Origin: Xenorhabdus mauleonii
GTDB lineage: Bacteria; Pseudomonadota; Gammaproteobacteria; Enterobacterales; Enterobacteriaceae
DNA length: 64,000 bases
Direction: 5' to 3'
Assembly: GCF_900113945.1 (NCBI RefSeq)
Contig: NZ_FORG01000004.1
Location: forward strand, 1 to 64,000
Program-made: the position numbers and the translations under genes
Shown: positions 56,443 to 64,000 of the stretch, piece by piece
How positions within the stretch are numbered: position 1 is the first letter of the stretch
How the letters are laid out: the number at the start of each line of letters is the position of its first letter
The notes under the pieces: model-generated
What the model was told of the DNA's origin: nothing
Databases searched by the model: none
What the model saw: only the letters and a program-made list of their open reading frames with translations

Positions 56443-57255
56443 TTACCCCCCAAACAGGCGTTTTAAAAAGCCCTTTTTCTCTTCTTCGATGAAACGGAAA
56501 GGCCGTTCTTCACCGAGTAAACGTGCGATAGTATCTTCGTATGCTTTACCCGCATCAGATTCCTTATCCAGAATAACGGGTTCCCCTTGGTTGGATGAAC
56601 GGAGAACAGATTGATCTTCCGGAATAACACCAATTAAAGGAATGCACAGAATTTCCAGTACATCTTCCATGCTAAGCATATCGCCACGGTTCACGCGTCC
56701 TGGATTATAACGCGTCAGCAGAAGATGCTCTTTGATAGGATCTTCGCTCTGTTCTGCACGGCGAGATTTAGACGCCAGAATACCTAAGATACGATCAGAA
56801 TCACGGACAGACGAAACTTCCGGGTTTGTTGTAATAATTGCTTCATCGGCAAAGTAGAGTGCCATTAATGCACCGCTCTCAATTCCTGCCGGTGAATCAC
56901 AAATAATAAAATCAAACCCTTGCTGAGTTAATTCATTCAGAATAAGCTCAACACCCTCACGGGTGAGGGCATCTTTATCACGAGTTTGAGATGCAGGCAG
57001 AATATAGAGATTCTCTGTGCGTTTATCTTTGATCAGTGCTTGATTCAAGGTGGCATCACCTTGAATCACGTTCACGAAGTCAAAGACCACTCGGCGTTCA
57101 CAGCCCATGATTAAATCGAGGTTCCGCAGGCCGATATCAAAATCGATAACTACAGTTTTTTTTCCTCTTTGGGCGAGACCGGTAGCAATGGCCGCGCTTG
57201 AAGTGGTTTTGCCAACGCCACCTTTACCAGATGTAACAACAATAATGCGTGCCAT
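56443..57255 (-). CDS. minD: Septum site-determining ATPase MinD
   Basis: This 270-residue ParA/MinD-family ATPase has the deviant Walker A motif GKGGVGKTTSSA near the N-terminus, IICDSPAGIESGALMAL and the C-terminal membrane-targeting helix (KKGFLKRLFGG). It recruits MinC to the membrane to block Z-ring formation at the poles. It lies between minC and minE with short gaps, as in E. coli. Confidence 0.97.
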   Translation of the reverse strand: MARIIVVTSGKGGVGKTTSSAAIATGLAQRGKKTVVIDFDIGLRNLDLIMGCERRVVFDFVNVIQGDATLNQALIKDKRTENLYILPASQTRDKDALTREGVELILNELTQQGFDFIICDSPAGIESGALMALYFADEAIITTNPEVSSVRDSDRILGILASKSRRAEQSEDPIKEHLLLTRYNPGRVNRGDMLSMEDVLEILCIPLIGVIPEDQSVLRSSNQGEPVILDKESDAGKAYEDTIARLLGEERPFRFIEEEKKGFLKRLFGG

Positions 57256-57278
57256 GAAGCGATTCCTTGTTATAAGGG

Positions 57279-57962
57279 CTAGACTAAGGTTTCAATAGTT
57301 AATTCATTGTTCACCAGGCGTAATTTTGCGGATTTACCGACAAAATTTTCTGGGATCTGTTCGCTGAGCCAATATTGACCCGCAATAGAGGTCAGTTCAG
57401 CATTTAAATGGGTGCAGAAAATCTGGCTTTCTCTATCACCAGATGCGCCTGCCAATACTCGTCCGCGTAGCACACCATAAATATGAATATTTCCATCAGC
57501 GATTAATTCTGCACCAGCGCTAACATTATTTGTCACAATAAGGTCACTGTCTGGTGCATAAATTCTTTGTCCTGAACGAACAGGCGTATTAATTATACGA
57601 GTTTTTTTGAAAATAGGTTCAGTTGGTTTATTTTCTTGAGTGGTTGTTTTAAGACGTTTTCCTTCTTTCAATAAAGGAAGCTCAGAATTTAAAACAATTT
57701 TTCGTTGTTCTTCATTTTGACAACCGCTGATACCAACAACTCGTAATCCGACGGATTCAATCGCCCGGTGAAGTGCAAGAAGATCTGCCTCAATAGGAAG
57801 CGCAGATATATTGATAACGACTGGTGCATTCTTCAAAAACTCGGGTGCCTGTTCCATTTTCTCCTGTATGGCTCGGTGGATGATTTCCGGCTGATCATCA
57901 TACAGATGAACGACCGAAAGCGTAAAATTACTGCCTTTTAGCTCAATTGGCGACTGTGACAT
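57279..57962 (-). CDS. minC: Septum site-determining protein MinC
   Basis: This 227-residue FtsZ inhibitor has an N-terminal MinC_N domain ([18 protein letters not shown]) and a C-terminal beta-helix. The latter contains [20 protein letters not shown] and [17 protein letters not shown], the MinD-binding face. It is the first gene of the operon, divergent from ycgL. Confidence 0.96.
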   Translation of the reverse strand: MSQSPIELKGSNFTLSVVHLYDDQPEIIHRAIQEKMEQAPEFLKNAPVVINISALPIEADLLALHRAIESVGLRVVGISGCQNEEQRKIVLNSELPLLKEGKRLKTTTQENKPTEPIFKKTRIINTPVRSGQRIYAPDSDLIVTNNVSAGAELIADGNIHIYGVLRGRVLAGASGDRESQIFCTHLNAELTSIAGQYWLSEQIPENFVGKSAKLRLVNNELTIETLV

Positions 57963-58114
57963 CGATATTCTGACTCAGCAAGGTTAAGTTTCCCAAGATA
58001 GTTTTAAATCATTTCCGAGAATCAGTCTCAGGAAGACGATATTCTTAAATATAATAAGCATGTTATAGTTAGTGAATTATTCAAGCAAGTCGCAGAGTTA
58101 ATTTAAAAGAGTTT

Positions 58115-58390
58115 ATGACAATGATTTGTGTAATCTACCGAAGCCCAAAACGTGACCAAACATATCTTTATATTGAGAAAAAAGATGATTTTTCACGCAT
58201 TCCAGAAGAATTATTAAAAACTTTTGGCAAGCCACAGTATTCAATGATGATTTCATTATCGGATAGAAAAAAATTAGCCAATGCAGATATTGAAAAAGTA
58301 AAGGCTGCATTGAATGAGCAAGGATTTTACTTGCAAGTGCCGCCGCCTGTAGAAAATTTAATCGATGAACATTTGGCGTCAATCAAATAA
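58115..58390 (+). CDS. ycgL: YcgL-family conserved protein
   Basis: This 91-residue protein ([20 protein letters not shown], then [18 protein letters not shown]) is a member of the small YcgL family that sits next to minC in gammaproteobacteria. The structure is known but the function is not. Two starts are possible, 58115 and 58121; both lie after a weak ribosome site. It likely shares the intergenic region with minC. Confidence 0.9.
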   Translation: MTMICVIYRSPKRDQTYLYIEKKDDFSRIPEELLKTFGKPQYSMMISLSDRKKLANADIEKVKAALNEQGFYLQVPPPVENLIDEHLASIK

Positions 58391-58436
58391 TAAATGTTGG
58401 TTGGCAATTGCTTGATCCTAAGTTGAGGGCTGGTTT

Positions 58437-59522
58437 ATGAAATTAATCACTCAAGTGACCTTATTGGCAGCAACTCTGCTGGCAGGTTGCAGTACATCAA
58501 GTAGCAACCAGATGTACAGTCCATCTGAGCAAGCCAGGCAAGCACAAATAGACACCAACATACTGGAACAGCTCTTTCCCCTGAAATCTCGTGATCCGGC
58601 GCAATTTCCTGCTTATGTCGCTTTACTGAAGCAGCAAGCTCAGACGCAAGGTTTCAGTGAAAAAACGTTGGATCGCGCATTTTACGATATCCATTTTATT
58701 CCACGCGTAATCAAGGCTGACCGTAACCAACCAGAGAAAAAGGTGACTTTGGATGATTACTTAAACCGTGTCTTGCCCGCATGGAGAATCAAGCAAGGCG
58801 TTACGCAATATCAAAACCATCTCCCGCAATTAGAAAAAATCAGCAATCGATACGGTGTCCCAAAAGCCTATATTGTTGCCTTGTGGGGCTTGGAAAGCGG
58901 GTTTGGCAAAATTCAAGGAAAAGAAAATGTCATATCAGCCTTGTCCACGCTGGCCTTTGAAGGGCGACGGGAAGCGTTTTTCATCAAGCAGGTATTGGCT
59001 GCGTTAGAAATAATGGAAAACCAATATATTGATGAAAACCAAACGCTGCAAGGCTCTTGGGCTGGAGCCATGGGGCAAAGCCAATTCATGCCGACATCTT
59101 ATTTAACTTATGGTGCAGATGGTGACGGCGATGGAAAAATTGATATTTGGCAAAATAAGGAAGATGTATTCGCCTCAACAGCCAACTACTTATCTAAGGA
59201 AGGCTGGCAAAAAGGGTTGCCGTGGGGGTATGCAATTTCATTGCCTGAGGGTTTTGATACTGCTTTAGAAGGTGTTAAAACTGAACAAGGAAAAACCTTG
59301 ACCCAATGGCAGGCTTTGGGGGTTTCATCGCCGCATTTTGCAAACTTGCCTGCCAATACTAAAGGCTGGATTGTGATCCCTGATGATTCAGAGGGACGGG
59401 CATTTTGGGTAACGCAAAACTTCCGTACTATCATGCACTGGAATCGCTCTTACTATTTTGCGCTCAGTGTTGGTATGATGGCGGACGGGATCACACAAGG
59501 TGTTCATTCCCTTGCCCAGTGA
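58437..59522 (+). CDS. Lytic murein transglycosylase, MltB family lipoprotein
   Basis: This 361-residue protein has a lipoprotein signal with lipobox LAGC (Cys at about residue 18). An SLT_2/MltB catalytic domain contains Glu153 in LWGLESGFGKIQG and a downstream GSWAGAMGQSQFMPTSYLTY signature. The YGADGDGDGKIDIW stretch could bind calcium as in MltB. It cleaves glycan strands to 1,6-anhydromuropeptides at the outer-membrane inner face. It lies between ycgL and ycgM, where some enterobacteria have a second mltB paralogue. Confidence 0.88.
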   Translation: MKLITQVTLLAATLLAGCSTSSSNQMYSPSEQARQAQIDTNILEQLFPLKSRDPAQFPAYVALLKQQAQTQGFSEKTLDRAFYDIHFIPRVIKADRNQPEKKVTLDDYLNRVLPAWRIKQGVTQYQNHLPQLEKISNRYGVPKAYIVALWGLESGFGKIQGKENVISALSTLAFEGRREAFFIKQVLAALEIMENQYIDENQTLQGSWAGAMGQSQFMPTSYLTYGADGDGDGKIDIWQNKEDVFASTANYLSKEGWQKGLPWGYAISLPEGFDTALEGVKTEQGKTLTQWQALGVSSPHFANLPANTKGWIVIPDDSEGRAFWVTQNFRTIMHWNRSYYFALSVGMMADGITQGVHSLAQ

Positions 59523-59617
59523 CAATCAAGGCTCAATGAAAATCAAATTTTGAAGCTATAATAGCGGTAAATTCGTGAATTGGACTCAGTGTATTGAAAT
59601 CGTCGGGGGAGAATATT

Positions 59618-60274
59618 ATGTATCAGCATCGGGATTGGCAGGGCGCACTGTTGGAATTTCCTGCCAATAAAGTTGTTTGTGTTGGCAGCAATTACGCCAA
59701 GCACATGAAAGAAATGGGCTCTCAATCTACCGAAGAGCCGGTAATATTCATCAAACCTGAAACGGCACTGTGTGATCTCAGCCAGCCGGTTTCAATCCCA
59801 CAAGGATTGGGTTCAGTGCACCATGAAATTGAATTGGCCGTCTTGATTGGTTCCTCCCTCAAGAATGCCAATGAAGATCGCGTCAGCAAGGCTATTGCGG
59901 GTTTTGCGGTCGCGCTGGATTTGACACTTCGTGATTTGCAGCGAGAATTTAAACAATCGGGGCAACCATGGGAAAAAAGCAAGGCATTTGACGGGTCATG
60001 CCCGATATCGGGCTTTATTCCTGTTCATGCTTTTGGGGATCCCCAAAATGCTCAATTGTCTTTAACAGTTAATGGCGAATTGCGGCAAAACGGCAATACG
60101 AGTGACATGCGAACGCCTATCATTCCATTGATTAGCTATATGTCACGTTTTTTTACCCTGCGTGCAGGCGATATCGTCTTAACGGGCACACCTGAAGGCG
60201 TAGGGGCACTACAATCTGGTGATTTACTAAACATCGCTCTTAATGAGCATATTTTGATAACCAGAGTGATTTAA
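59618..60274 (+). CDS. ycgM: Fumarylacetoacetate hydrolase-family protein YcgM
   Basis: This 218-residue FAH-fold hydrolase starts at the ATG at 59618 (GGGGGA upstream), aligning with E. coli YcgM (MYQHRDWQGALLEFPANKVV). Metal-ligand acidic residues are in VHHEIELAVLIG and ALDLTLRDLQ. A late TLRAGDIVLTGTPEGVG is the family signature. Homologues show acylpyruvase or oxaloacetate-decarboxylase activity. It lies 9 bases upstream of ycgN. Confidence 0.92.
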   Translation: MYQHRDWQGALLEFPANKVVCVGSNYAKHMKEMGSQSTEEPVIFIKPETALCDLSQPVSIPQGLGSVHHEIELAVLIGSSLKNANEDRVSKAIAGFAVALDLTLRDLQREFKQSGQPWEKSKAFDGSCPISGFIPVHAFGDPQNAQLSLTVNGELRQNGNTSDMRTPIIPLISYMSRFFTLRAGDIVLTGTPEGVGALQSGDLLNIALNEHILITRVI

Positions 60275-60283
60275 CCATGAGGA

Positions 60284-60730
60284 ATGACAGAAATTATGTC
60301 TCAACCTTTCTGGCAGGTAAAAACCCTGGAACAAATGACAGATCAAGAGTGGGAAGCACTGTGTGATGGCTGTGGTCAATGTTGCCTGCATAAATTGATG
60401 GACGAAGACACAGATGAAATTTATTTCACCAATGTTGCCTGCAATCAATTGAATATTAAAACCTGCCAGTGCAAGAATTACGAAGATCGCTTCAGTTACG
60501 AGCCGGATTGCATCAAATTAACCCGTGATAATATGTTCACTTTTGAATGGTTGCCACAAACCTGTGCCTATCGTTTGATTGGTGAAGGGAAAAAGCTGTT
60601 GCCGTGGCATCCATTAGTCAGTGGTTCAAAATCAGCCATGCATGCGGAACGCATTTCAGTCAGACATATTGCGGTGCGTGAAGAAGATGTCGTGGAGTGG
60701 GAAGATCACATTTTAAATAAGCCAGAGTAG
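60284..60730 (+). CDS. ycgN: YcgN-family Cys-rich protein (UPF0153-like)
   Basis: This 148-residue cytoplasmic protein has an N-terminal Cys cluster ([13 protein letters not shown]) and later Cys residues ([25 protein letters not shown]). The pattern fits a YkgJ-like metal- or Fe-S-binding fold. It is strongly similar to E. coli YcgN in sequence and place. An in-frame ATG at 60296 (MSQPFWQ) is an alternative start. The function is unknown. Confidence 0.9.
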   Translation: MTEIMSQPFWQVKTLEQMTDQEWEALCDGCGQCCLHKLMDEDTDEIYFTNVACNQLNIKTCQCKNYEDRFSYEPDCIKLTRDNMFTFEWLPQTCAYRLIGEGKKLLPWHPLVSGSKSAMHAERISVRHIAVREEDVVEWEDHILNKPE

Positions 60731-61059
60731 CTATATTACTAATTGATATAAAAGGGATTTTATATCATGTGTATGTTTGGGGATATTTTCCCAAACTCAT
60801 GCGCAAATTTCAGCGTATCTCATGCTCGTGTTGATTACTCATATTCATAAATTTCGCCTTTGTGTTGCTGGCGATATATAGTGGTTCGTCATTAAAGGTC
60901 GCATCCGCCCGAACGAATTACTCACTTTCATCTTCTTATTTATTGCTAATGCCAGTGGGCTTTTTCCTGCCTGTGGCGTTCCGAGGAAATTAATTATTGT
61001 TTTAATTTGAAGTTATATTAGAATCAGTTAAGTAATATAAATGGAAAAGGCCTACCAAT
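60731..61059. other. Intergenic region
   Basis: About 330 bases with no gene or repeat that I can support. A GGGATATTTTCCC palindrome lies near 60780 but has no T-run. Confidence 0.4.
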
Positions 61060-61560
61060 ATGGATAAATGGTTTTGTACTAAATGTGGGAAAAAGGAAAT
61101 ACCTCAAGACACAGAATATTGCGAAGAATGTGCAGAGGATTCATTTAAGAAAATTGGAGGGTGGCTTTATCTGCCCGCTATAGGTTTAATATTCTCAGTG
61201 ATCTTCATCATATTTCAAATTGTGGTGGCTGTTCATACAATACCCAGAGTTTCATATTACTCTACATTGCAGAATACAGTCATATTTACTCTCGTTGCAA
61301 ATATAATATTATTGTTATTAACTATTTATACGGCCATTCAATTTTTTAATAAATTAAAAAAAGCCCCTCGTCTTTATATATTATTGCGCCTGTTGAATAT
61401 TGTTTTTCAAATTATTACTGTTTATTTGATTGTTGATGGATTGGGGGAGTCAATGACTTATAGCCTTATGGCACCTGTTCTACAACAGGGCATTACAGCT
61501 GCTATATGGATACCTTATTTTATGGTGTCAGTGAGAGTTAGGAAAACCTTTGTGAATTAG
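61060..61560 (+). CDS. Zinc-ribbon membrane protein, DUF2569-like
   Basis: This 166-residue protein has an N-terminal zinc ribbon (FCTKCGKKEIPQDTEYCEEC, four Cys) and then KKIGGWLYLPAIGLIFSVIF, a typical DUF2569 opening. About four membrane helices follow, with a short basic C-terminus. It is probably an inner-membrane protein with the ribbon in the cytoplasm. The codon use is AT-rich, as in the accessory genes to the right. The function is not known. Confidence 0.6.
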   Translation: MDKWFCTKCGKKEIPQDTEYCEECAEDSFKKIGGWLYLPAIGLIFSVIFIIFQIVVAVHTIPRVSYYSTLQNTVIFTLVANIILLLLTIYTAIQFFNKLKKAPRLYILLRLLNIVFQIITVYLIVDGLGESMTYSLMAPVLQQGITAAIWIPYFMVSVRVRKTFVN

Positions 61561-61617
61561 CTATTCCGATACAACTCTCTGCAACTTCAGAATCTGAGTG
61601 AGTTTATTTTAACTGAA

Positions 61618-61644
61618 AACCACCTCCCCCGTGGAGAGGTGGTT
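61618..61644. terminator. Hairpin between convergent genes
   Basis: Arms AACCACCTC and GAGGTGGTT with a 9-base loop lie between the DUF2569-like gene and the minus-strand effector-like gene. Confidence 0.65.
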
Positions 61645-61666
61645 AGTGTGAATAATAGTAACTTAT

Positions 61667-62398
61667 TTACTGTTTGGAGGTTTTTGGATATCTGTTTTTA
61701 GGATTATAATTTTTCCATTCTTGTTTATCAAAGATGTTACTATGAGGAACAAACTCTCCATTTTCCCAAAACTTTAGATTTTGCTTAACTTCATCAGTAT
61801 CTTTATGGCGATATAACCAGCGTAATTCACTGGAGGTTATACTTTGGCCATAACCTTCTTTTGATACAACTGTACCAATATCTTTACCAATCGTATCAGT
61901 TAAAAAATGAACGGGTAATTTTCTATGCATTAATTGATATTCCAATCCCGCTTTACTTGTTTTTTTCCACATTTGTTGCCCTGTGTTTCCCATTGGATTT
62001 TCCTTAATTTTTTTAATAAGCTTATCATTTTTAACATCATATTTAGGGTGATTAGATAGAAACTCTTTAAATCCAATTGCACGATTGCCATCATGCAAAT
62101 CTCTTTTTATACTTTCATCGTCAGAATATTCTTCTGGATTAGCAGGATTCCAAACAGCATTGGTAATATCATTCTGTGTCAGAATATTTGTCTTTTCCAG
62201 CTTTTTTCTATTAAGACGTTCTTTTAAGCTAGAAAATAATGCTTTTGAAGCCCCCGGTATTCTACTTTTGCGGCGAAATTTTAGGCTTGATAAAGCTGTA
62301 TCTCTTGGTGAATCTAGGCCATATAAAATATCACCTGGCTTAAATTCTGTAATAAGTTTCTTTACTTTTTCTTTTTCTTTGACTTTATATATATTCAT
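61667..62398 (-). CDS. Effector-like protein of unknown function, paralogue of 11686-12381
   Basis: This 243-residue basic, soluble protein has no signal peptide. The start of the conserved part is EFKPGDILYGLDSPRD. The C-terminal region contains GLEYQLMHRKLPVHFL and then SSELRWLYRHKDTDEVKQNL and KFWENGE. The same two blocks occur in the gene at 11686-12381, while the middles differ. It lies on the same strand as, and about 0.9 kb downstream of, a pvc16-type gene, the usual place for PVC cargo, although a small LysR-type gene intervenes. Cargo status and activity are unproven. Confidence 0.55.
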   Translation of the reverse strand: MNIYKVKEKEKVKKLITEFKPGDILYGLDSPRDTALSSLKFRRKSRIPGASKALFSSLKERLNRKKLEKTNILTQNDITNAVWNPANPEEYSDDESIKRDLHDGNRAIGFKEFLSNHPKYDVKNDKLIKKIKENPMGNTGQQMWKKTSKAGLEYQLMHRKLPVHFLTDTIGKDIGTVVSKEGYGQSITSSELRWLYRHKDTDEVKQNLKFWENGEFVPHSNIFDKQEWKNYNPKNRYPKTSKQ

Positions 62399-62624
62399 AA
62401 CTATTCCTTAATTTTTTAATGGAATGGGTGATTTTTTAATGTTTTTTATAATCTTTGAAATTTCATATACCTACTCGGTTTCATGCTTAATAAAACCATG
62501 GGTTTTACGCTATCTAACTTATTGTTGCTTATTAACAAGAATTAGTGAATGAAACTAGACGTGATAACTTTAATTGTCATTTTATTTATGCCGATGTAAT
62601 TATTTTGTTAAAACAAATCATATG

Positions 62625-62915
62625 TTATTTATTATTAATTTCATAATAGGATGGCTTATGATTCTTGTAGTCATTTTCGATATTTTTAAGTTGTTCATAA
62701 ATTGACAAAACTTTATTGTATAGACATTCTCCTTCTTCCGTTAGTGTTAATCCTTGGCTTTTTCTGATAAAGAGTTTTACACCTAGTGAGAACTCCAGTT
62801 TTTTTAAACTTCGGCTAATTGGCGACTCTGTAATAAAAAGCTCCTTTGTTGCCTTGTTTATTGATTTATTTTTGGCTACAACAATAAAATTTGCTAAGTC
62901 TTTTGAAATAAACAC
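62625..62915 (-). CDS. Free-standing LysR-type DNA-binding domain
   Basis: This 96-residue protein consists of a LysR-type winged helix-turn-helix (LANFIVVAKNKSINKATKEL, then ESPISRSLKKLEFSLGVKLF) and the start of the linker helix (EEGECLYNKVLSIYEQLKNI), then stops. A full LysR regulator has about 300 residues with a ligand-binding domain, which is missing here. It may be a truncated gene or a genuine short regulator that dimerises through the linker helix. The location beside a PVC operon end makes local regulation possible. Confidence 0.65.
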   Translation of the reverse strand: MFISKDLANFIVVAKNKSINKATKELFITESPISRSLKKLEFSLGVKLFIRKSQGLTLTEEGECLYNKVLSIYEQLKNIENDYKNHKPSYYEINNK

Positions 62916-63261
62916 CTGAACTCCTTTTTAAATTAAATAGGCTTTATTCCTGGCGTTGTAAAATTTTTAATAAATTGTTGTTTTTATATTTTTTAAAAAA
63001 GTTGATGCAGTGGTTTATCTTAATAAAATTCATTAGCCACACAATAATCATATATATGCATTAATATTTGTCAATAATTAATAATGCGACTGCCATATTT
63101 ATCAGTATGAATTTAAAATGAAAATTCTTATTTAATATCAGAGGAATGCCATGATATAAGGCGGGTCAACCTTATTAATTATAAGTTTTATTTAAATATT
63201 ATTGGATGAAATTTTACTGACTCCTGCTTTTTATTTCGTGGTTTTTTTAAAAGATAATAAA
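62916..63261. other. AT-rich intergenic region between pvc16-type gene and lysR-type gene
   Basis: About 345 very AT-rich bases with no gene, hairpin or repeat that I can support. Confidence 0.45.
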
Positions 63262-64000
63262 TTAAATGCCCAAAAGATGATTATTTTCTATGTTTTTAAT
63301 GTATATTCCATAATCATCAATTGTAATAACAATCTTGTTATCATTTAGCCAATGCGCAAAGATTTTATTAATGTCCTGAAGATATTTCTGATGGGTAATG
63401 CCCGATACAGACAGAGATATCGAAATTTCTTTTGAGTTATCTGTGTTCATAGCTTCTTTCTTCGTTAATAGTTCAACTTTGCTCAGGGCCAGCCTAATAT
63501 TTTCTTCACGTTCTGATTCAGCCGCAGGTTGCTTTTGTAGTTCTGTAATTAATAATTCTCGCAAGGTATGGCTAATTGTTTCCGGATTGACGGATGTGGC
63601 CTGTTCCAAGGTGGAAGAAATGGTGCTTACCGGCGTTGCCGTATTCTGTTCATCAGTAAGGCTAATCGGTATTGTCACTGAGTAATTTAAAGAAAGTCGT
63701 GGGCGATTCCCCAGGGATTGCCAAAAACTGCCCAAACTGTTTAAACTTTCTTTCGGGGGAACAACCTGAGTATAAGCGCCAGGAATACCTGCCAGTTGGC
63801 GGTTATTAATCAGGGCATTCAAGACTTGCGACATGACTTGTATTGCCTGATTATCCGGTTGGCTATCCGGGCTATTGGGATCGGTTGCGGGTTTGCTTGA
63901 TTCCCAATAGGTAATCAGATAATTACATTTAATATTGACCCAACCCGGCAATAATCTGCCTGAAGTGGCATTGAACACTCTGGATTCTGTTGAACGAAGC
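63262..64000 (-). CDS. Second Pvc16-type protein (DUF4255), 5' end outside window
   Basis: The frame is open to the right edge of the window; the visible upstream codons read LRSTESRVFNATSG, matching Pvc16 (LRTAESRRYNAATN). Conserved blocks are LLPGWVNIKCNYLITYWE, SQVLNALINNRQLAGIPGAY and GSFWQSLGNRPRLSLNYS. Unlike the copy at 36714-37376, it carries about 110 extra C-terminal residues, with a helical Glu-rich segment and a beta-rich end. As pvc16 closes its operon, a second PVC cluster should lie to the right on the minus strand. Confidence 0.85.
   Translation of the reverse strand, partial: LRSTESRVFNATSGRLLPGWVNIKCNYLITYWESSKPATDPNSPDSQPDNQAIQVMSQVLNALINNRQLAGIPGAYTQVVPPKESLNSLGSFWQSLGNRPRLSLNYSVTIPISLTDEQNTATPVSTISSTLEQATSVNPETISHTLRELLITELQKQPAAESEREENIRLALSKVELLTKKEAMNTDNSKEISISLSVSGITHQKYLQDINKIFAHWLNDNKIVITIDDYGIYIKNIENNHLLGI

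Noticed and set aside
1-64000. CRISPR arrays, rRNA and tRNA genes
   Set aside because: No regularly spaced repeats with unique spacers, no rRNA sequence and no credible tRNA cloverleaf were seen on reading.

Overview
The window looks like the chromosome of an entomopathogenic Morganellaceae bacterium, most likely Xenorhabdus and possibly Photorhabdus. The right half carries a typical enterobacterial core (pykA, hexR, zwf, mdtJI, ridA, yoaA, tsaB, slp/yeaY, fadD, rnd, minCDE, ycgLMN). The centre holds a complete Photorhabdus-virulence-cassette (PVC) type contractile injection system. AT-rich intergenic repeats resembling those of this group recur between genes. The assignment rests on gene content and sequence style only.

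Region 1 (1-17.3 kb) is an accessory graveyard and toxin array. It opens with the 3' end of a cdiA-like gene and its immunity gene. An XRE-SymE pair and a GC-rich block follow. That block encodes a CHC2/TOPRIM primase-helicase and an XerC-like tyrosine recombinase, then about 0.9 kb of GC-rich non-coding DNA with two inverted dif-like sites. Next is an orphan CdiA-CT module (EndoU-like toxin plus immunity) with a second symE. An IS3-family element, an effector-like gene, IS630, IS3 and hipA remnants, a phage-spike/lysozyme fusion, an IS/immunity chimera, a decayed symE and a YezG-like immunity gene with the tail of its toxin complete the region.

Region 2 (17.3-38.1 kb) is a 16-gene PVC operon in canonical order: tube, three sheaths, second tube, baseplate, spike, tip, fibre, tape measure, AAA+ ATPase and cap. 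It is preceded by a long AT-rich leader with an ops/RfaH-like motif and followed by one unrecognised cargo candidate.

Region 3 (38.1-61.6 kb) is mostly core metabolism and cell division. It includes a YhhN-family membrane protein, a coniferyl-type aldehyde dehydrogenase, pykA, hexR facing zwf with a near-perfect HexR operator, mdtJI, ridA, yoaA-tsaB, a Slp-type lipoprotein, fadD, rnd, the min operon and the ycgL/MltB-like/ycgM/ycgN group.

Region 4 (61.6-64 kb) enters a second accessory block on the minus strand. It ends in the pvc16-type terminal gene of another PVC operon that extends beyond the window. A free-standing LysR-type DNA-binding domain and an effector-like gene paralogous to the one at 11.7-12.4 kb lie downstream of it.
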